From positions 1 to 64,000 of the forward strand of contig CAYFSP010000004.1 of the NCBI GenBank assembly GCA_964345925.1: a DNA stretch of 64,000 nucleotides, given 5' to 3'. Within the stretch, counting starts at the first letter, position 1, and each line of letters starts with the position of its first letter. Position numbers and translations under genes: made by a program. The notes under the pieces are model-generated. The model was not told the DNA's origin. It did not search any database and was given only the letters and a program-made list of their open reading frames with translations. This DNA is from Miniphocaeibacter sp964345925 (lineage in GTDB: Bacteria > Bacillota > Clostridia > Tissierellales > Peptoniphilaceae). Shown piece after piece: positions 38,180-46,468 of this stretch.

Positions 38180-38293
38180 CTAGACTATTCTATTAATTTT
38201 GGACAGATCTATCCCCTTATTAGAATTTCTATGTCCAGTAATTCTAATCATTTGAAATATTTTGTCAAAATTTAATATAACTAAAGTATTCAT
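38180..38293 (-). CDS. Possible leader ORF of the ABC-F gene (37 codons)
   Basis: A short frame starting MNTLVILNFDK lies in the leader; a second, 11-codon frame (38265-38300, MNYEYFSYIKF) begins 7 nt earlier in another phase. Neither has a strong ribosome site (only AAGAAAG upstream). Leader peptides controlling ABC-F or erm-type genes are known, so one of them may be translated. The evidence is weak. Confidence 0.3.
   Translation of the reverse strand: MNTLVILNFDKIFQMIRITGHRNSNKGIDLSKINRIV
38223..38255 (-). promoter_or_regulatory. Stem-loop in the ABC-F leader
   Basis: ATTAGAATT and AATTCTAAT form a perfect 9-bp stem around a 12-nt loop within the leader, about 80 nt upstream of the terminator hairpin. 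A nearby GGACA/TGTCC pair could form a competing structure. Confidence 0.5.
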
Positions 38294-38324
38294 AATTCAT
38301 CTTTCTTGAAGTATTATTATTTCA

Positions 38325-38353
38325 AGTATATCAAAATATGGAATATAATACAA
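38325..38353 (-). promoter_or_regulatory. Probable promoter of the ABC-F transcript
   Basis: On the minus strand TTGTAT (38348-38353) and TATACT (38325-38330) are separated by exactly 17 nt. The -35 overlaps the T-run of the lipoprotein terminator. It gives a leader of about 225 nt. Confidence 0.6.
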
Positions 38354-38378
38354 AAAAATACAGGTAAACCTGTATTTT
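38351..38378 (-). terminator. Terminator of the first lipoprotein gene
   Basis: Stem AAAATACAGGT with ACCTGTATTTT and a 2-nt loop, followed by T's on the minus strand, 10 nt after the stop at 38388. Confidence 0.85.
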
Positions 38379-38387
38379 AAAAATTAA

Positions 38388-38836
38388 TTATTTTTTACTG
38401 TATCCAAGACTTTCAAATTGTTTCACCATTTTATCTAATGAAACATTGTCCTTATCGTCTACTAAACCCATAAATAGTATGGATTTACTTTCTTTAGGCA
38501 TATCCTTAATATTCATAACCGTAGTCTCTGTAAGTTTCTTACCATCTTCTTTTACAGTATGCTCTAAGCCTTTTGTATCCTTGTACATCTTATCAGTTAA
38601 CTCTAAATTTTGTCTTACCATTTCCTCAGCTTCAGGACTCTCTTCAAAATCTATATTAGTAACTGTAGTAGTCTTTTGAATATTTTTATCCTTATAATAC
38701 TCAATTGTTAATACAATTTTCATTCCGTTGTTATTCATTTCGTAAACAACTTCTTCGTTTTTACCACCACATGATACTATTGTTATCATCATTGCCAATG
38801 ATAAAACCACTAAACTTAATTTTTTATAATTTTCAT
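38388..38836 (-). pseudogene. DUF1307-like lipoprotein, probable frameshift in signal peptide
   Basis: The open frame encodes LSLVVLSLAMMITIVSCGGK, a lipoprotein signal and lipobox Cys, followed by EEVVYEMNNNGMKIVLTIEY and a family C-terminus (MVKQFESLGYSKK). An ATG at 38836 reads MKIIKN then stop; with one more A in the A6 tract (38820-38825) it would read MKIIKKLSLVVL, a classic lipoprotein start. The in-phase upstream ATG at 38885 has no ribosome site and gives an atypical, Cys-containing N-terminus. Either the gene is off or a non-standard start is used. It is related to the next two genes. Confidence 0.65.
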
Positions 38837-38934
38837 ACAAGCCTACTTTTATACCATAGTTATTGTAACATATACATTGCGACATTTATAGTATAAATTA
38901 AAAATAATAGATCATTAAATATATTCCTATTTGT

Positions 38935-39364
38935 CTACTTCTTCTTTAAACCGGAATTCTTTAAATTCTCTTCTACTTTGCTTAAAGGTAAGTTTCCTTT
39001 TTCATCTAAAAGATTAGAAAATTCATTAACTTTATTTTCCTTTATATATGTATCAATATCATAAGTTATTGTCATTATAACGGTTTTATCACTTATTTTA
39101 GAATCGAATTTTACACCTTTTTCCTTTTCAGCTTGTTCCTTTACAACTTCAAGCATTGCCTTTGTCATTTCGCCTTCTTTATCTTCGCCTTCAATATCTG
39201 TAATTATCTTACTTACATTTTCTTTTCCATCATACTCTACTGTCATCTTTAAACTTCCATTTTTTGTTCACCTTCGTAAACTACTTTTTTGTTCCACATG
39301 ACACCATAAGAGTTAAAATGGAAAATATTATAAGTAAAAGTCCTATTCTCTTAAATTTTTTCAT
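38935..39364 (-). pseudogene. DUF1307-like lipoprotein with two poly-A frameshifts
   Basis: A start at 39364 after AGGAGA encodes MKKFKRIGLLLIIFSILT and lipobox MVSCGTKK, then a stop. The family sequence VVYEGEQ continues in a second frame and SLKMTVEYDGKENVSKIIT in a third, to 38935. Both breaks fall on A6 tracts (39285-39290 and 39260-39265) where A7 would restore the frame; with both added the protein is 143 residues, like its neighbour (152). The C-terminal part ends KVEENLKNSGLKKK. The body is well preserved. Confidence 0.75.
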
Positions 39365-39378
39365 TATTTCTCCTATAA

Positions 39379-39837
39379 TTATTTTTTCTTAAATCCACTA
39401 TCTTCTAAATTCTTTACCATTGTTTCAAGTTTTAAATTTCCTTCTTCATCAGCTAATGTAGAAAAAGGATCATCTTCTTTGTCCTTATTATCTTTTATAT
39501 ATATTTTCATATCGTAATCCAATGTGATAATCATTTTATTATCCTTGATTTCACCAATAAATTCCACACCTTTTTGTTCACTTAACTGATTTTCCATTAA
39601 GTCCAAATATGATTGATTATCATCTTCTCCTACTATGCTCTCTTGTAATTCTTTTTCCGTATTCATAATTAATTTTGTAATATTCTCTTCTCCATCATAT
39701 TCTATTGTATTTACGGATTTAATTCCCTCTTGTTCCATTTCGTAAACCACTTCTCCACCCTTAGAACCACATGATGTGAATATTAAAATTATTGTTAATG
39801 ATACGAATGTTAAAGCCAATCTCCTAATTTTTTTCAT
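39379..39837 (-). CDS. DUF1307-like (YehR-type) lipoprotein
   Basis: The intact member of three tandem paralogs, 152 residues. The signal peptide ends in the lipobox IFTSC (lipid on Cys23), followed by GGEVVYEMEQEGIKSVNTIEYDG, a DUF1307 signature, and the C-terminus MVKNLEDSGFKKK. It is anchored outside the membrane; the function is unknown. The three genes share direction and are 14 to about 99 nt apart. The family assignment is from motif memory and moderately sure. Confidence 0.8.
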   Translation of the reverse strand: MKKIRRLALTFVSLTIILIFTSCGSKGGEVVYEMEQEGIKSVNTIEYDGEENITKLIMNTEKELQESIVGEDDNQSYLDLMENQLSEQKGVEFIGEIKDNKMIITLDYDMKIYIKDNKDKEDDPFSTLADEEGNLKLETMVKNLEDSGFKKK

Positions 39838-40050
39838 ACATACTCCTTTACTGTTTTACTTTAGATAGTTTTAACATACCATATGTATATATCTTAATCA
39901 ATAATATTTATTATAATTTAATTATATCCCTAAAAATACTATAAGCCTTTAACCAATTGTAAATTTAGCAAGTAATTATATACCATTTTATCGGATTTTC
40001 TTATTAATATATTTTTTACTATTCCCTTTAATTTTTAAATACTCTAACTA

Positions 40051-40088
40051 AAAAACCACTAGAAATTTATTATAATTTCTAATGGTTT
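40051..40088 (-). terminator. Terminator of the 40093 gene
   Basis: AAACCACTAGAAAT pairs with ATTTCTAATGGTTT (one mismatch), followed by T's on the minus strand. Confidence 0.75.
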
Positions 40089-40092
40089 CACT

Positions 40093-40608
40093 TTATACAA
40101 AAGCTATTTTATTTTTAATTAATACATCCCAAATATAAACTGATAATGATAGTAATAATATTTCGTATTTTTTATCCTCTAATTCTATTTCCATTTCCTC
40201 ATAGGATCTAAATCCTTGTTTTTTAGAGATTATTCTTCCTATTCCCTTTAAATTTAAAATATTATCATTTCTACTTAATTTAAAGTTCATTTTTTCTCCA
40301 TTATAATTTATATTTATATCTACAATTTTTTCTTCCAAAGATGATTTTATATAACCTGCTTCTTTTCCATTTTCATATAGCTTATACTCTTTATTCTTGT
40401 CATAAAAATTACGCTCTATTTTTAAAATCTCATCTTCTTTCTTATTAAAGAAAAGAAAATATGCCCCTTTTGCAAAAGTTTCTCCTATAAAGGCATCAAA
40501 ATATGAACTTGCATCTCCTACTTTTTCTCCAATATAGATTAATTCATCTTCTTTAGAAATTTTAAACCTATCCTTAACATATTTATCTATTTTTATAGAA
40601 TATTTCAT
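40093..40608 (-). CDS. Hypothetical protein, possible LURP-one/tubby-like fold
   Basis: A 171-residue protein without signal peptide or obvious catalytic motif. Alternating strands (YEIDKYVKDRFKI-type start, ILKIERNFYDKNKEYKLYEN, EAGYIKSSLEEKIVDININ) resemble the beta-barrel of LURP-one/tubby-like proteins found in Firmicutes, but this is only a pattern impression. It has its own terminator and an AGGAGG-like site upstream. Function unknown. Confidence 0.6.
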   Translation of the reverse strand: MKYSIKIDKYVKDRFKISKEDELIYIGEKVGDASSYFDAFIGETFAKGAYFLFFNKKEDEILKIERNFYDKNKEYKLYENGKEAGYIKSSLEEKIVDININYNGEKMNFKLSRNDNILNLKGIGRIISKKQGFRSYEEMEIELEDKKYEILLLSLSVYIWDVLIKNKIAFV

Positions 40609-40663
40609 AATAACCTCCTTTACTTCTTATTTTATATTATACTCCATTTTCTTTTTTAAGCAT

Positions 40664-40687
40664 TAAAAAAACAGGTCTAAGACCTGT
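40664..40687 (-). terminator. Terminator of hup
   Basis: Stem ACAGGTC with GACCTGT and a 3-nt loop, followed by seven T's on the minus strand, just after the HU stop. Confidence 0.9.
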
Positions 40688-40699
40688 CTCTTATTAAAA

Positions 40700-40978
40700 T
40701 TATTTGTTAACTGCTTCTTTTAATGATTTACCAGCTTTGAATACTGGTGCATTAGATGCAGGTATTTGAATTTTTTGTTCTGGATTTCTTGGATTTCTTC
40801 CTTCTCTAGCTTTTCTAGCTCTTGATTCAAATGTTCCAAAGCCCACTAATTGTACTTTATCTCCTGCTGCTAAAGTTTCTGTAACTGTTTCAATAAAAGC
40901 GTTTAAAGCTCTTTCTGATTCAACTTTAGTAAGGTTGCTCTTTTCAGATATTTTACTTAATAATTCTGACTTATTCAT
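40700..40978 (-). CDS. hup: HU-family DNA-binding protein
   Basis: A 92-residue histone-like protein that bends and packs DNA. MNKSELLSKISEKSNLTKV at the N-terminus and the DNA-binding arm GFGTFESRARKAREGRNPR followed by IPASNAPVFKAGKSLK are canonical. It is monocistronic, with its own terminator. Confidence 0.97.
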   Translation of the reverse strand: MNKSELLSKISEKSNLTKVESERALNAFIETVTETLAAGDKVQLVGFGTFESRARKAREGRNPRNPEQKIQIPASNAPVFKAGKSLKEAVNK

Positions 40979-41131
40979 TTAATATTATCCTCCTCGTTGT
41001 TGTAAATTGAATACCTTTCGTACTCATGATATTGATTATATCTAACTTATATTAAAGTTTCAAGGTTTTCTTTACTTTTTTTCATGTTTTTCGTGATATT
41101 TTTATCTTTTATACTATTTTCTTAACAATTA

Positions 41132-42295
41132 CTATTTATTTTCAGTTGTATCCGTTGAATCTTCAGTTTTATCTGTGGATTTTTCCTCTGGCTTATCTGT
41201 AGATTTCGTTTCTTTATCGTCTTTCTTCTCATTATATTTTGAAAAATCAAAAGATTCTATTGCTTTTTTAGCATCATCAACTGTTTTGCCATCTTTATCA
41301 AAATACTCTACTTTAGCTTTTTTAACTTGATCCTCTATAAACTCTTCTTGTTTCCCTTGGAAAGCTAATGCACCAATTTTTTGTTTCAATGATTTAAGAG
41401 TATCCTTGTCTATTTTATCAACTTTTTCAGTCTTATCTTTAAGTTTTACAATATGGTATCCAAATTGACTTTCTATTAATTCAGCTTTTACTTCTCCAGC
41501 CTTCATATCCTTAATGCCTTCTGTAAACTCTTTAACCATGTCTTCGCCTAAAAAATCTTCCAATTTTTCAGCAACTAACATGCTATCACCTGAAGTTTTT
41601 AATCCTTCAGTGCTTTCTGAAATCTCTTTAAATTTATCATCAAATTTAATTGTTCCTGCATTTATTTCATCTACTAGACTTTGAGCTTCAGCTTTTATTT
41701 TTTCTTTAACTGCTTCATCCGTTATAGCCTCTTGACCTGTTTCATCCATAGTTGAATAAAGAATATGCTCTGCGTTGTATAATGGCATCTTTTTCTCTAA
41801 TTCTTTATCTGATGGACCATTATCTTCAACTTGTTTTTCTACAAGTTTATTTATATATATATTAGGTTCTATATTGTCCTTCTTGAGCTCATCCATTGTT
41901 AAGCCTTCTGCTTTTAACGCTTCTTCAAGACTTTCTTTACCACCAACTTGTTCTGTTAGCTTATCTACTTCCTTATCGACTTCTTCGTCTTTTATCTTTA
42001 TTCCTTCATCTTTTGCAGCTTTTAATAAGGCTTTGCTCTTAACCATATTATCAAGTGCTGATAATCTTATTTCATTGGCTTGTTCCTTGCCCTCATCTGT
42101 GCTTTCATCTATAACCATTCCATATGCTTCAAATTGTTTAGCTGTTGATTCATACATTTTATTTATCTCTTCTGCAGAGATATATTCATTACCTATTTTA
42201 GCAATTGGATCCTTTGGTTTTTTACCACCACAAGATGTCAGTACTAAAGAAAGGGTTAAAACTCCTGTTGCTATTTTTATAATATTTTTTTTCAA
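41132..42295 (-). CDS. prsA: PrsA/SurA-like foldase lipoprotein (peptidyl-prolyl isomerase)
   Basis: A 387-residue exported foldase. The signal peptide ends in lipobox LTSC (lipid on Cys22). A SurA-N-like helical region spans about 40-170, and a parvulin PPIase domain (about 174-290) has AEHILYSTM, STEGLKTSGDSM and IESQFGYHIVKLKDK. The last 35 residues are a Lys/Asp/Glu/Thr-rich tail. It assists folding of secreted proteins outside the membrane. It starts 9 nt after mfd, in the order glmU-pth-mfd-prsA seen in clostridia. Confidence 0.9.
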   Translation of the reverse strand: MKKNIIKIATGVLTLSLVLTSCGGKKPKDPIAKIGNEYISAEEINKMYESTAKQFEAYGMVIDESTDEGKEQANEIRLSALDNMVKSKALLKAAKDEGIKIKDEEVDKEVDKLTEQVGGKESLEEALKAEGLTMDELKKDNIEPNIYINKLVEKQVEDNGPSDKELEKKMPLYNAEHILYSTMDETGQEAITDEAVKEKIKAEAQSLVDEINAGTIKFDDKFKEISESTEGLKTSGDSMLVAEKLEDFLGEDMVKEFTEGIKDMKAGEVKAELIESQFGYHIVKLKDKTEKVDKIDKDTLKSLKQKIGALAFQGKQEEFIEDQVKKAKVEYFDKDGKTVDDAKKAIESFDFSKYNEKKDDKETKSTDKPEEKSTDKTEDSTDTTENK

Positions 42296-42304
42296 AATTT
42301 CCTC

Positions 42305-45300
42305 CTAAATTTCCTTATTTATTTTAAAAGTCTTTACAACCTTTAATAATTCAATAACCGGTTTTATATTATTCTTTATAAATTCAACTGATATAGTTGG
42401 CGTATCCGACAAATCGAAATTCATATTGCCTTTGAAATTATCACTTATAAATTCCAATTCCTGTAAATCCAACTCCTTATTTGAACTATAATCCATTTTT
42501 ATAAAACCTGATTTTTCATATATCTTTTCAAATCCACATTCTGAAGCATATGATTTCATTAAAGAGATATCCATTATATTTTGTACCATTTTAGGTATAT
42601 CTCCAAAGCGGTCTATTAGTTCCTCTACTATTTCATCATAATCCTCTTCATTTCCAATTGTGGCAATCTTCTTATACATATCGATTTTTTCATTTGAATC
42701 CTCAATATATTTTGATGGTATATATGCATCTATTTTTATATCTATTTCAATTTCAGATGCTTTTACCTTTGGTTTGTCGCCTTTTATTTCTCCTAAAGTT
42801 TCCTCTAAGAGTTTAACATATAAGTCATAACCAATGGAAGAAATATTTCCACTTTGTACTTCTCCTAAAATATTTCCTGCACCTCTAAGCTCTAAATCCC
42901 TCATGGCAATTTTATATCCTGAACCAAACTCGGTAAAATCCTTTATTGCCATAAGCCTTTTTTCAGCAATTTCCGTCAACGATTTATTTCTCTCGTATGT
43001 AAAATATGCAAAGGATGTTCTATCACCTCTACCTATTCTACCCTTTAGTTGATACAGCTGAGATAGTCCCATTTTATCTGCATTATGAACTATCATAGTA
43101 TTTACATTGGAAATATCAAGTCCAGTTTCTATTATTGTAGTACATAGTAAAATATCGAATTCTCCATTGGAAAAATCTGTCATTACATTTTCTAGTTCCC
43201 TTTCAGTCATTCGCCCATGGGCAATTCCTATTGTAGCCTCTGGAACTAGTTCTAGTAATTTAAATCTCATTTCATCAATATCTTGAATTTTATTGTAGAC
43301 AAAGTATATTTGTCCACCTCTTCCAATTTCCTTATTGATGGCATCTTTTATAATTTGTTCATTATATTCAATTACATATGTGTTAATTGGAAATCTTTCC
43401 TCAGGTGGTTCATCTAATGTTGACATATCCCTTATTCCTACAAGTCCCATTTGTAATGTTCTTGGAATAGGTGTTGCCGACAATGTTAAAACATCAATAT
43501 TTTCTCTTAATGTTTTAAGTTTTTCCTTATGCTTAACACCGAAACGCTGTTCCTCATCTATTATAAGTAATCCTAAGTCCTTAAATTTTAAATCCTTTGA
43601 CAGTATTTTATGAGTTCCAACTATAATATCTATTAATCCCTTACTGGCATCCTTCATAATATTTTTTTGCTCTGTAGGCGTTCTAAACCTTGAAAGCATC
43701 TCCACCTTCATCGGATACTCTTTTAATCTTTCTGAAATCGTATTGTAATGCTGTTGAGCCAATATTGTAGTAGGCACTAGAAAGGCCACTTGTTTTCCGT
43801 CCATTACGGCTTTAAAGGCTGCTCTTATAGCAACTTCTGTCTTTCCATACCCAACATCACCACATAGAAGCCTATCCATTGGTTTAATGGATTCCATATC
43901 CTTTTTTATCTCATCTATACTTCTTAATTGACTTGGAGTTTCCTCATATATAAAGTCGTTTTCAAATTCCTTCTGCCATTCCGTATCCTTAGAAAAACTA
44001 TAGCCTTCTATTTTTAAACGTTTAGCATATAGCTCTATTAAATCCTGAGCAATTAATTCTACAGATTTTTTTGCCTTCTGTTTAGCCTTCTGCCACTCTA
44101 TTCCACTTAATTTATTTAATCTTGGTCCTTTTGACTCGCCGCCAATATATTTTTGAACTAAATTCATCTGATCCGTTGGAATAAATAATCTATCATTTCC
44201 TCTATACTGAATAATAATATAGTCCTTCTTTATTCCTTGAACATCTATTTGTTCAATGCCTTTATATTGACCTATACCATGATTTTCATGTACTACAAAA
44301 TCATCTAGTACCAAGTCCGAGTAATTTATAATATCTTGAGAAGTTCTTTTCTTGGCTTTTCTCTTGTACTGTTTTTTCTCTTTCCCATAAATTTCCTTAT
44401 GGGTTATTACCAAATATTTTATGCTTCTGTATTCAAACCCCGATTGTAGGGTTTTCCCTACAATATATAGCTGCCCCGACTTTATATCGTGGTTATAATC
44501 ATCTAATACTACAGGGTTTAATCCACCATCTTCCAACATCTCAAGTAGAAATTTCGCTTTTTCATTAGAATCTGCAAATATTATAACCTTGTATCCGTTA
44601 TATAAATTGCCTTTAATATGTTCTGACAACACAGTTAAATTTCTATTGAAATTTGGCGCTTCTAAGGTTTCAACTTTCACTTCCATCTCTGGACTTAAAA
44701 GCCTTGTCTTCTTAATTAAGGATGTGGAGTTTATCGCTGTAAACTCCTTGAAGAAATCAACTATATTTTTAAATGGTATCAATATATTCTTATGACTCTC
44801 AAAAGCTTCTCCAGCTTCTAATTTATATGTAAGATCATCGTCTTGCATACTTTTCATTTCGCTATTTCTATCATAAATCCTTGCTATATCGTCTAAAAAT
44901 ATTATTGTATCCTCTTCTAAATAGTCTAGAAGACTTCCATAATCCTTTTTTCCTAAGTACGGTATAACGAGATCCATATTTGAAATGTAGAGATTGTCTT
45001 CTAAATATCCAAGTATTTGAGAGAATTTCTCTAATAATTTCTCCTTGTCTACACCATATAAAACCTTGTTTTCAGCTTTGTCCAAATCCTTACAGAGTCC
45101 ATCAATAATCTTTTTTCTCTGTTTGCCGTCTATTATTAATTCCCTTGATGGAGATATTGTGAATTTGTCTATTTTCTCAATGGAACGCTGTGTTCCAATA
45201 TCAAAAATCCTCATAGAATCTATTTCATCATCAAATAGTTCTATTCTTACAGGGTTTGCCATTTGTACTGGGTATATGTCTAATATTCCACCTCTTATAG

Positions 45301-45820
45301 CAAACTGTCCCTTACTCTCTATCATACTAACTCTTTCATATTGTAATGAAACCAAGGAGTCAGTTATTTTTTCAAGATCTACAATATCTTCAATATTTAT
45401 ATTTAAACTAAGTTTTTTGAAATTTGAAAGAGATGTTATCTTTCTCTGTATAGCATTAGAGCTGGCAACTGTTATAAATTTTTCCTTATTGAATAATCTA
45501 CTAATAGTTCTTAATCTACTATCTTCATTATTTTTTTCCAAACTGCTTATATTATAGTAATTTATATCACTACTAGGATATATTTCCACAATATCCTTAT
45601 TAAAAGATGAAATATTCTCATATAGTTTCTTTGCAGAAATATCATCTTCTGTTACTAAAACAATATTTCTCTTTTCATTTATGAATAAAGAGTATATAAA
45701 ATGTCCAATACTCTCCTTTATTAGACCATGCATATAGATAGATTTTGTTCCATTATTTATTGCACCAATCATTTCTTCATAATATTTCAAGTTCTTTATG
45801 GGATCAGCAATGTAATTCAT
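42305..45820 (-). CDS. mfd: Transcription-repair coupling factor Mfd
   Basis: A 1171-residue SF2 translocase that removes stalled RNA polymerase and recruits UvrA. It has a UvrB-like N-domain (RGGILDIYPVQMANPVRIEL), the RNA-polymerase-interacting CarD-like domain (about 500-570; DLVLDDFVVHENHGIGQYKG), a RecG-like motor with Walker A CGDVGYGKTEVA, DEEQRFGV box and LSATPIPRTLQMGL, and the TRCF C-domain. It is full length and undamaged. It lies between pth and prsA. Confidence 0.97.
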   Translation of the reverse strand: MNYIADPIKNLKYYEEMIGAINNGTKSIYMHGLIKESIGHFIYSLFINEKRNIVLVTEDDISAKKLYENISSFNKDIVEIYPSSDINYYNISSLEKNNEDSRLRTISRLFNKEKFITVASSNAIQRKITSLSNFKKLSLNINIEDIVDLEKITDSLVSLQYERVSMIESKGQFAIRGGILDIYPVQMANPVRIELFDDEIDSMRIFDIGTQRSIEKIDKFTISPSRELIIDGKQRKKIIDGLCKDLDKAENKVLYGVDKEKLLEKFSQILGYLEDNLYISNMDLVIPYLGKKDYGSLLDYLEEDTIIFLDDIARIYDRNSEMKSMQDDDLTYKLEAGEAFESHKNILIPFKNIVDFFKEFTAINSTSLIKKTRLLSPEMEVKVETLEAPNFNRNLTVLSEHIKGNLYNGYKVIIFADSNEKAKFLLEMLEDGGLNPVVLDDYNHDIKSGQLYIVGKTLQSGFEYRSIKYLVITHKEIYGKEKKQYKRKAKKRTSQDIINYSDLVLDDFVVHENHGIGQYKGIEQIDVQGIKKDYIIIQYRGNDRLFIPTDQMNLVQKYIGGESKGPRLNKLSGIEWQKAKQKAKKSVELIAQDLIELYAKRLKIEGYSFSKDTEWQKEFENDFIYEETPSQLRSIDEIKKDMESIKPMDRLLCGDVGYGKTEVAIRAAFKAVMDGKQVAFLVPTTILAQQHYNTISERLKEYPMKVEMLSRFRTPTEQKNIMKDASKGLIDIIVGTHKILSKDLKFKDLGLLIIDEEQRFGVKHKEKLKTLRENIDVLTLSATPIPRTLQMGLVGIRDMSTLDEPPEERFPINTYVIEYNEQIIKDAINKEIGRGGQIYFVYNKIQDIDEMRFKLLELVPEATIGIAHGRMTERELENVMTDFSNGEFDILLCTTIIETGLDISNVNTMIVHNADKMGLSQLYQLKGRIGRGDRTSFAYFTYERNKSLTEIAEKRLMAIKDFTEFGSGYKIAMRDLELRGAGNILGEVQSGNISSIGYDLYVKLLEETLGEIKGDKPKVKASEIEIDIKIDAYIPSKYIEDSNEKIDMYKKIATIGNEEDYDEIVEELIDRFGDIPKMVQNIMDISLMKSYASECGFEKIYEKSGFIKMDYSSNKELDLQELEFISDNFKGNMNFDLSDTPTISVEFIKNNIKPVIELLKVVKTFKINKEI

Positions 45821-45850
45821 TTTACACCTCCAGCCTTAATTGGAACTTAA

Positions 45851-45875
45851 ACAGGCCCAGATTTCTCTGGGCTTG
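45851..45875 (-). terminator. Hairpin between pth and mfd
   Basis: ACAGGCCCAGA and TCTGGGCTTGT pair with a 4-nt loop. The T-tail on the minus strand is short (TTT), so it may be a weak terminator or processing site within the operon. Confidence 0.5.
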
Positions 45876-45888
45876 TAATTTCTCTATC

Positions 45889-46464
45889 TTAATCATAATG
45901 GTTAACTCCATTATATCTATTCATTGCTTCATCAATTCTATTATTGATTATTAATTCCGTACTGATTGCAGAATCATCTATTTCCTTTTCTAATATTGTT
46001 TTTTCTTCACTGCTGAAATTGCTTAGCACAAAATCCGCCAAACTCATTTGTGGTATTTTCTTTCCAACTGATATTTTCACCCTTGGAAAATTATCATCTT
46101 TTAAATGATATATTATGGATTTTAACCCATTATGAGTTCCCGATGATCCCTTCTTCTTAATTCTAATAGTACCAAAGGGAATATCTATATCATCACAAAT
46201 TATAATTATATCCTCTACGGATATATTATAATAATTTGCACATTCCATTACAGCAATTCCAGAATTGTTCATATACGTTATAGGTTTCATAAGGATTACT
46301 TTTTCTGAACCTATTCTACCTTCGCCTATAACTGCATTAAATTTTGCCCTATTAACTACAATATTATTGTTGTCTGCAATTTTATCTATGGCCATAAAGC
46401 CGACATTATGTCTATTTCCTTCGTATTTTTTTCCCGGATTACCTAATCCAACTACTAATTTCAA
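45889..46464 (-). CDS. pth: Peptidyl-tRNA hydrolase
   Basis: A 191-residue enzyme that frees tRNA from dropped-off peptidyl-tRNA. It shows VGLGNPGKKYEGNRHNVGFM (catalytic His in RHNVG), KPITYMNNSG, IICDDIDIPFGTIR and GSSGTHNGLKSI. It lies 4 nt after glmU and is co-transcribed. Confidence 0.96.
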   Translation of the reverse strand: MKLVVGLGNPGKKYEGNRHNVGFMAIDKIADNNNIVVNRAKFNAVIGEGRIGSEKVILMKPITYMNNSGIAVMECANYYNISVEDIIIICDDIDIPFGTIRIKKKGSSGTHNGLKSIIYHLKDDNFPRVKISVGKKIPQMSLADFVLSNFSSEEKTILEKEIDDSAISTELIINNRIDEAMNRYNGVNHYD

Positions 46465-46468
46465 TTAT

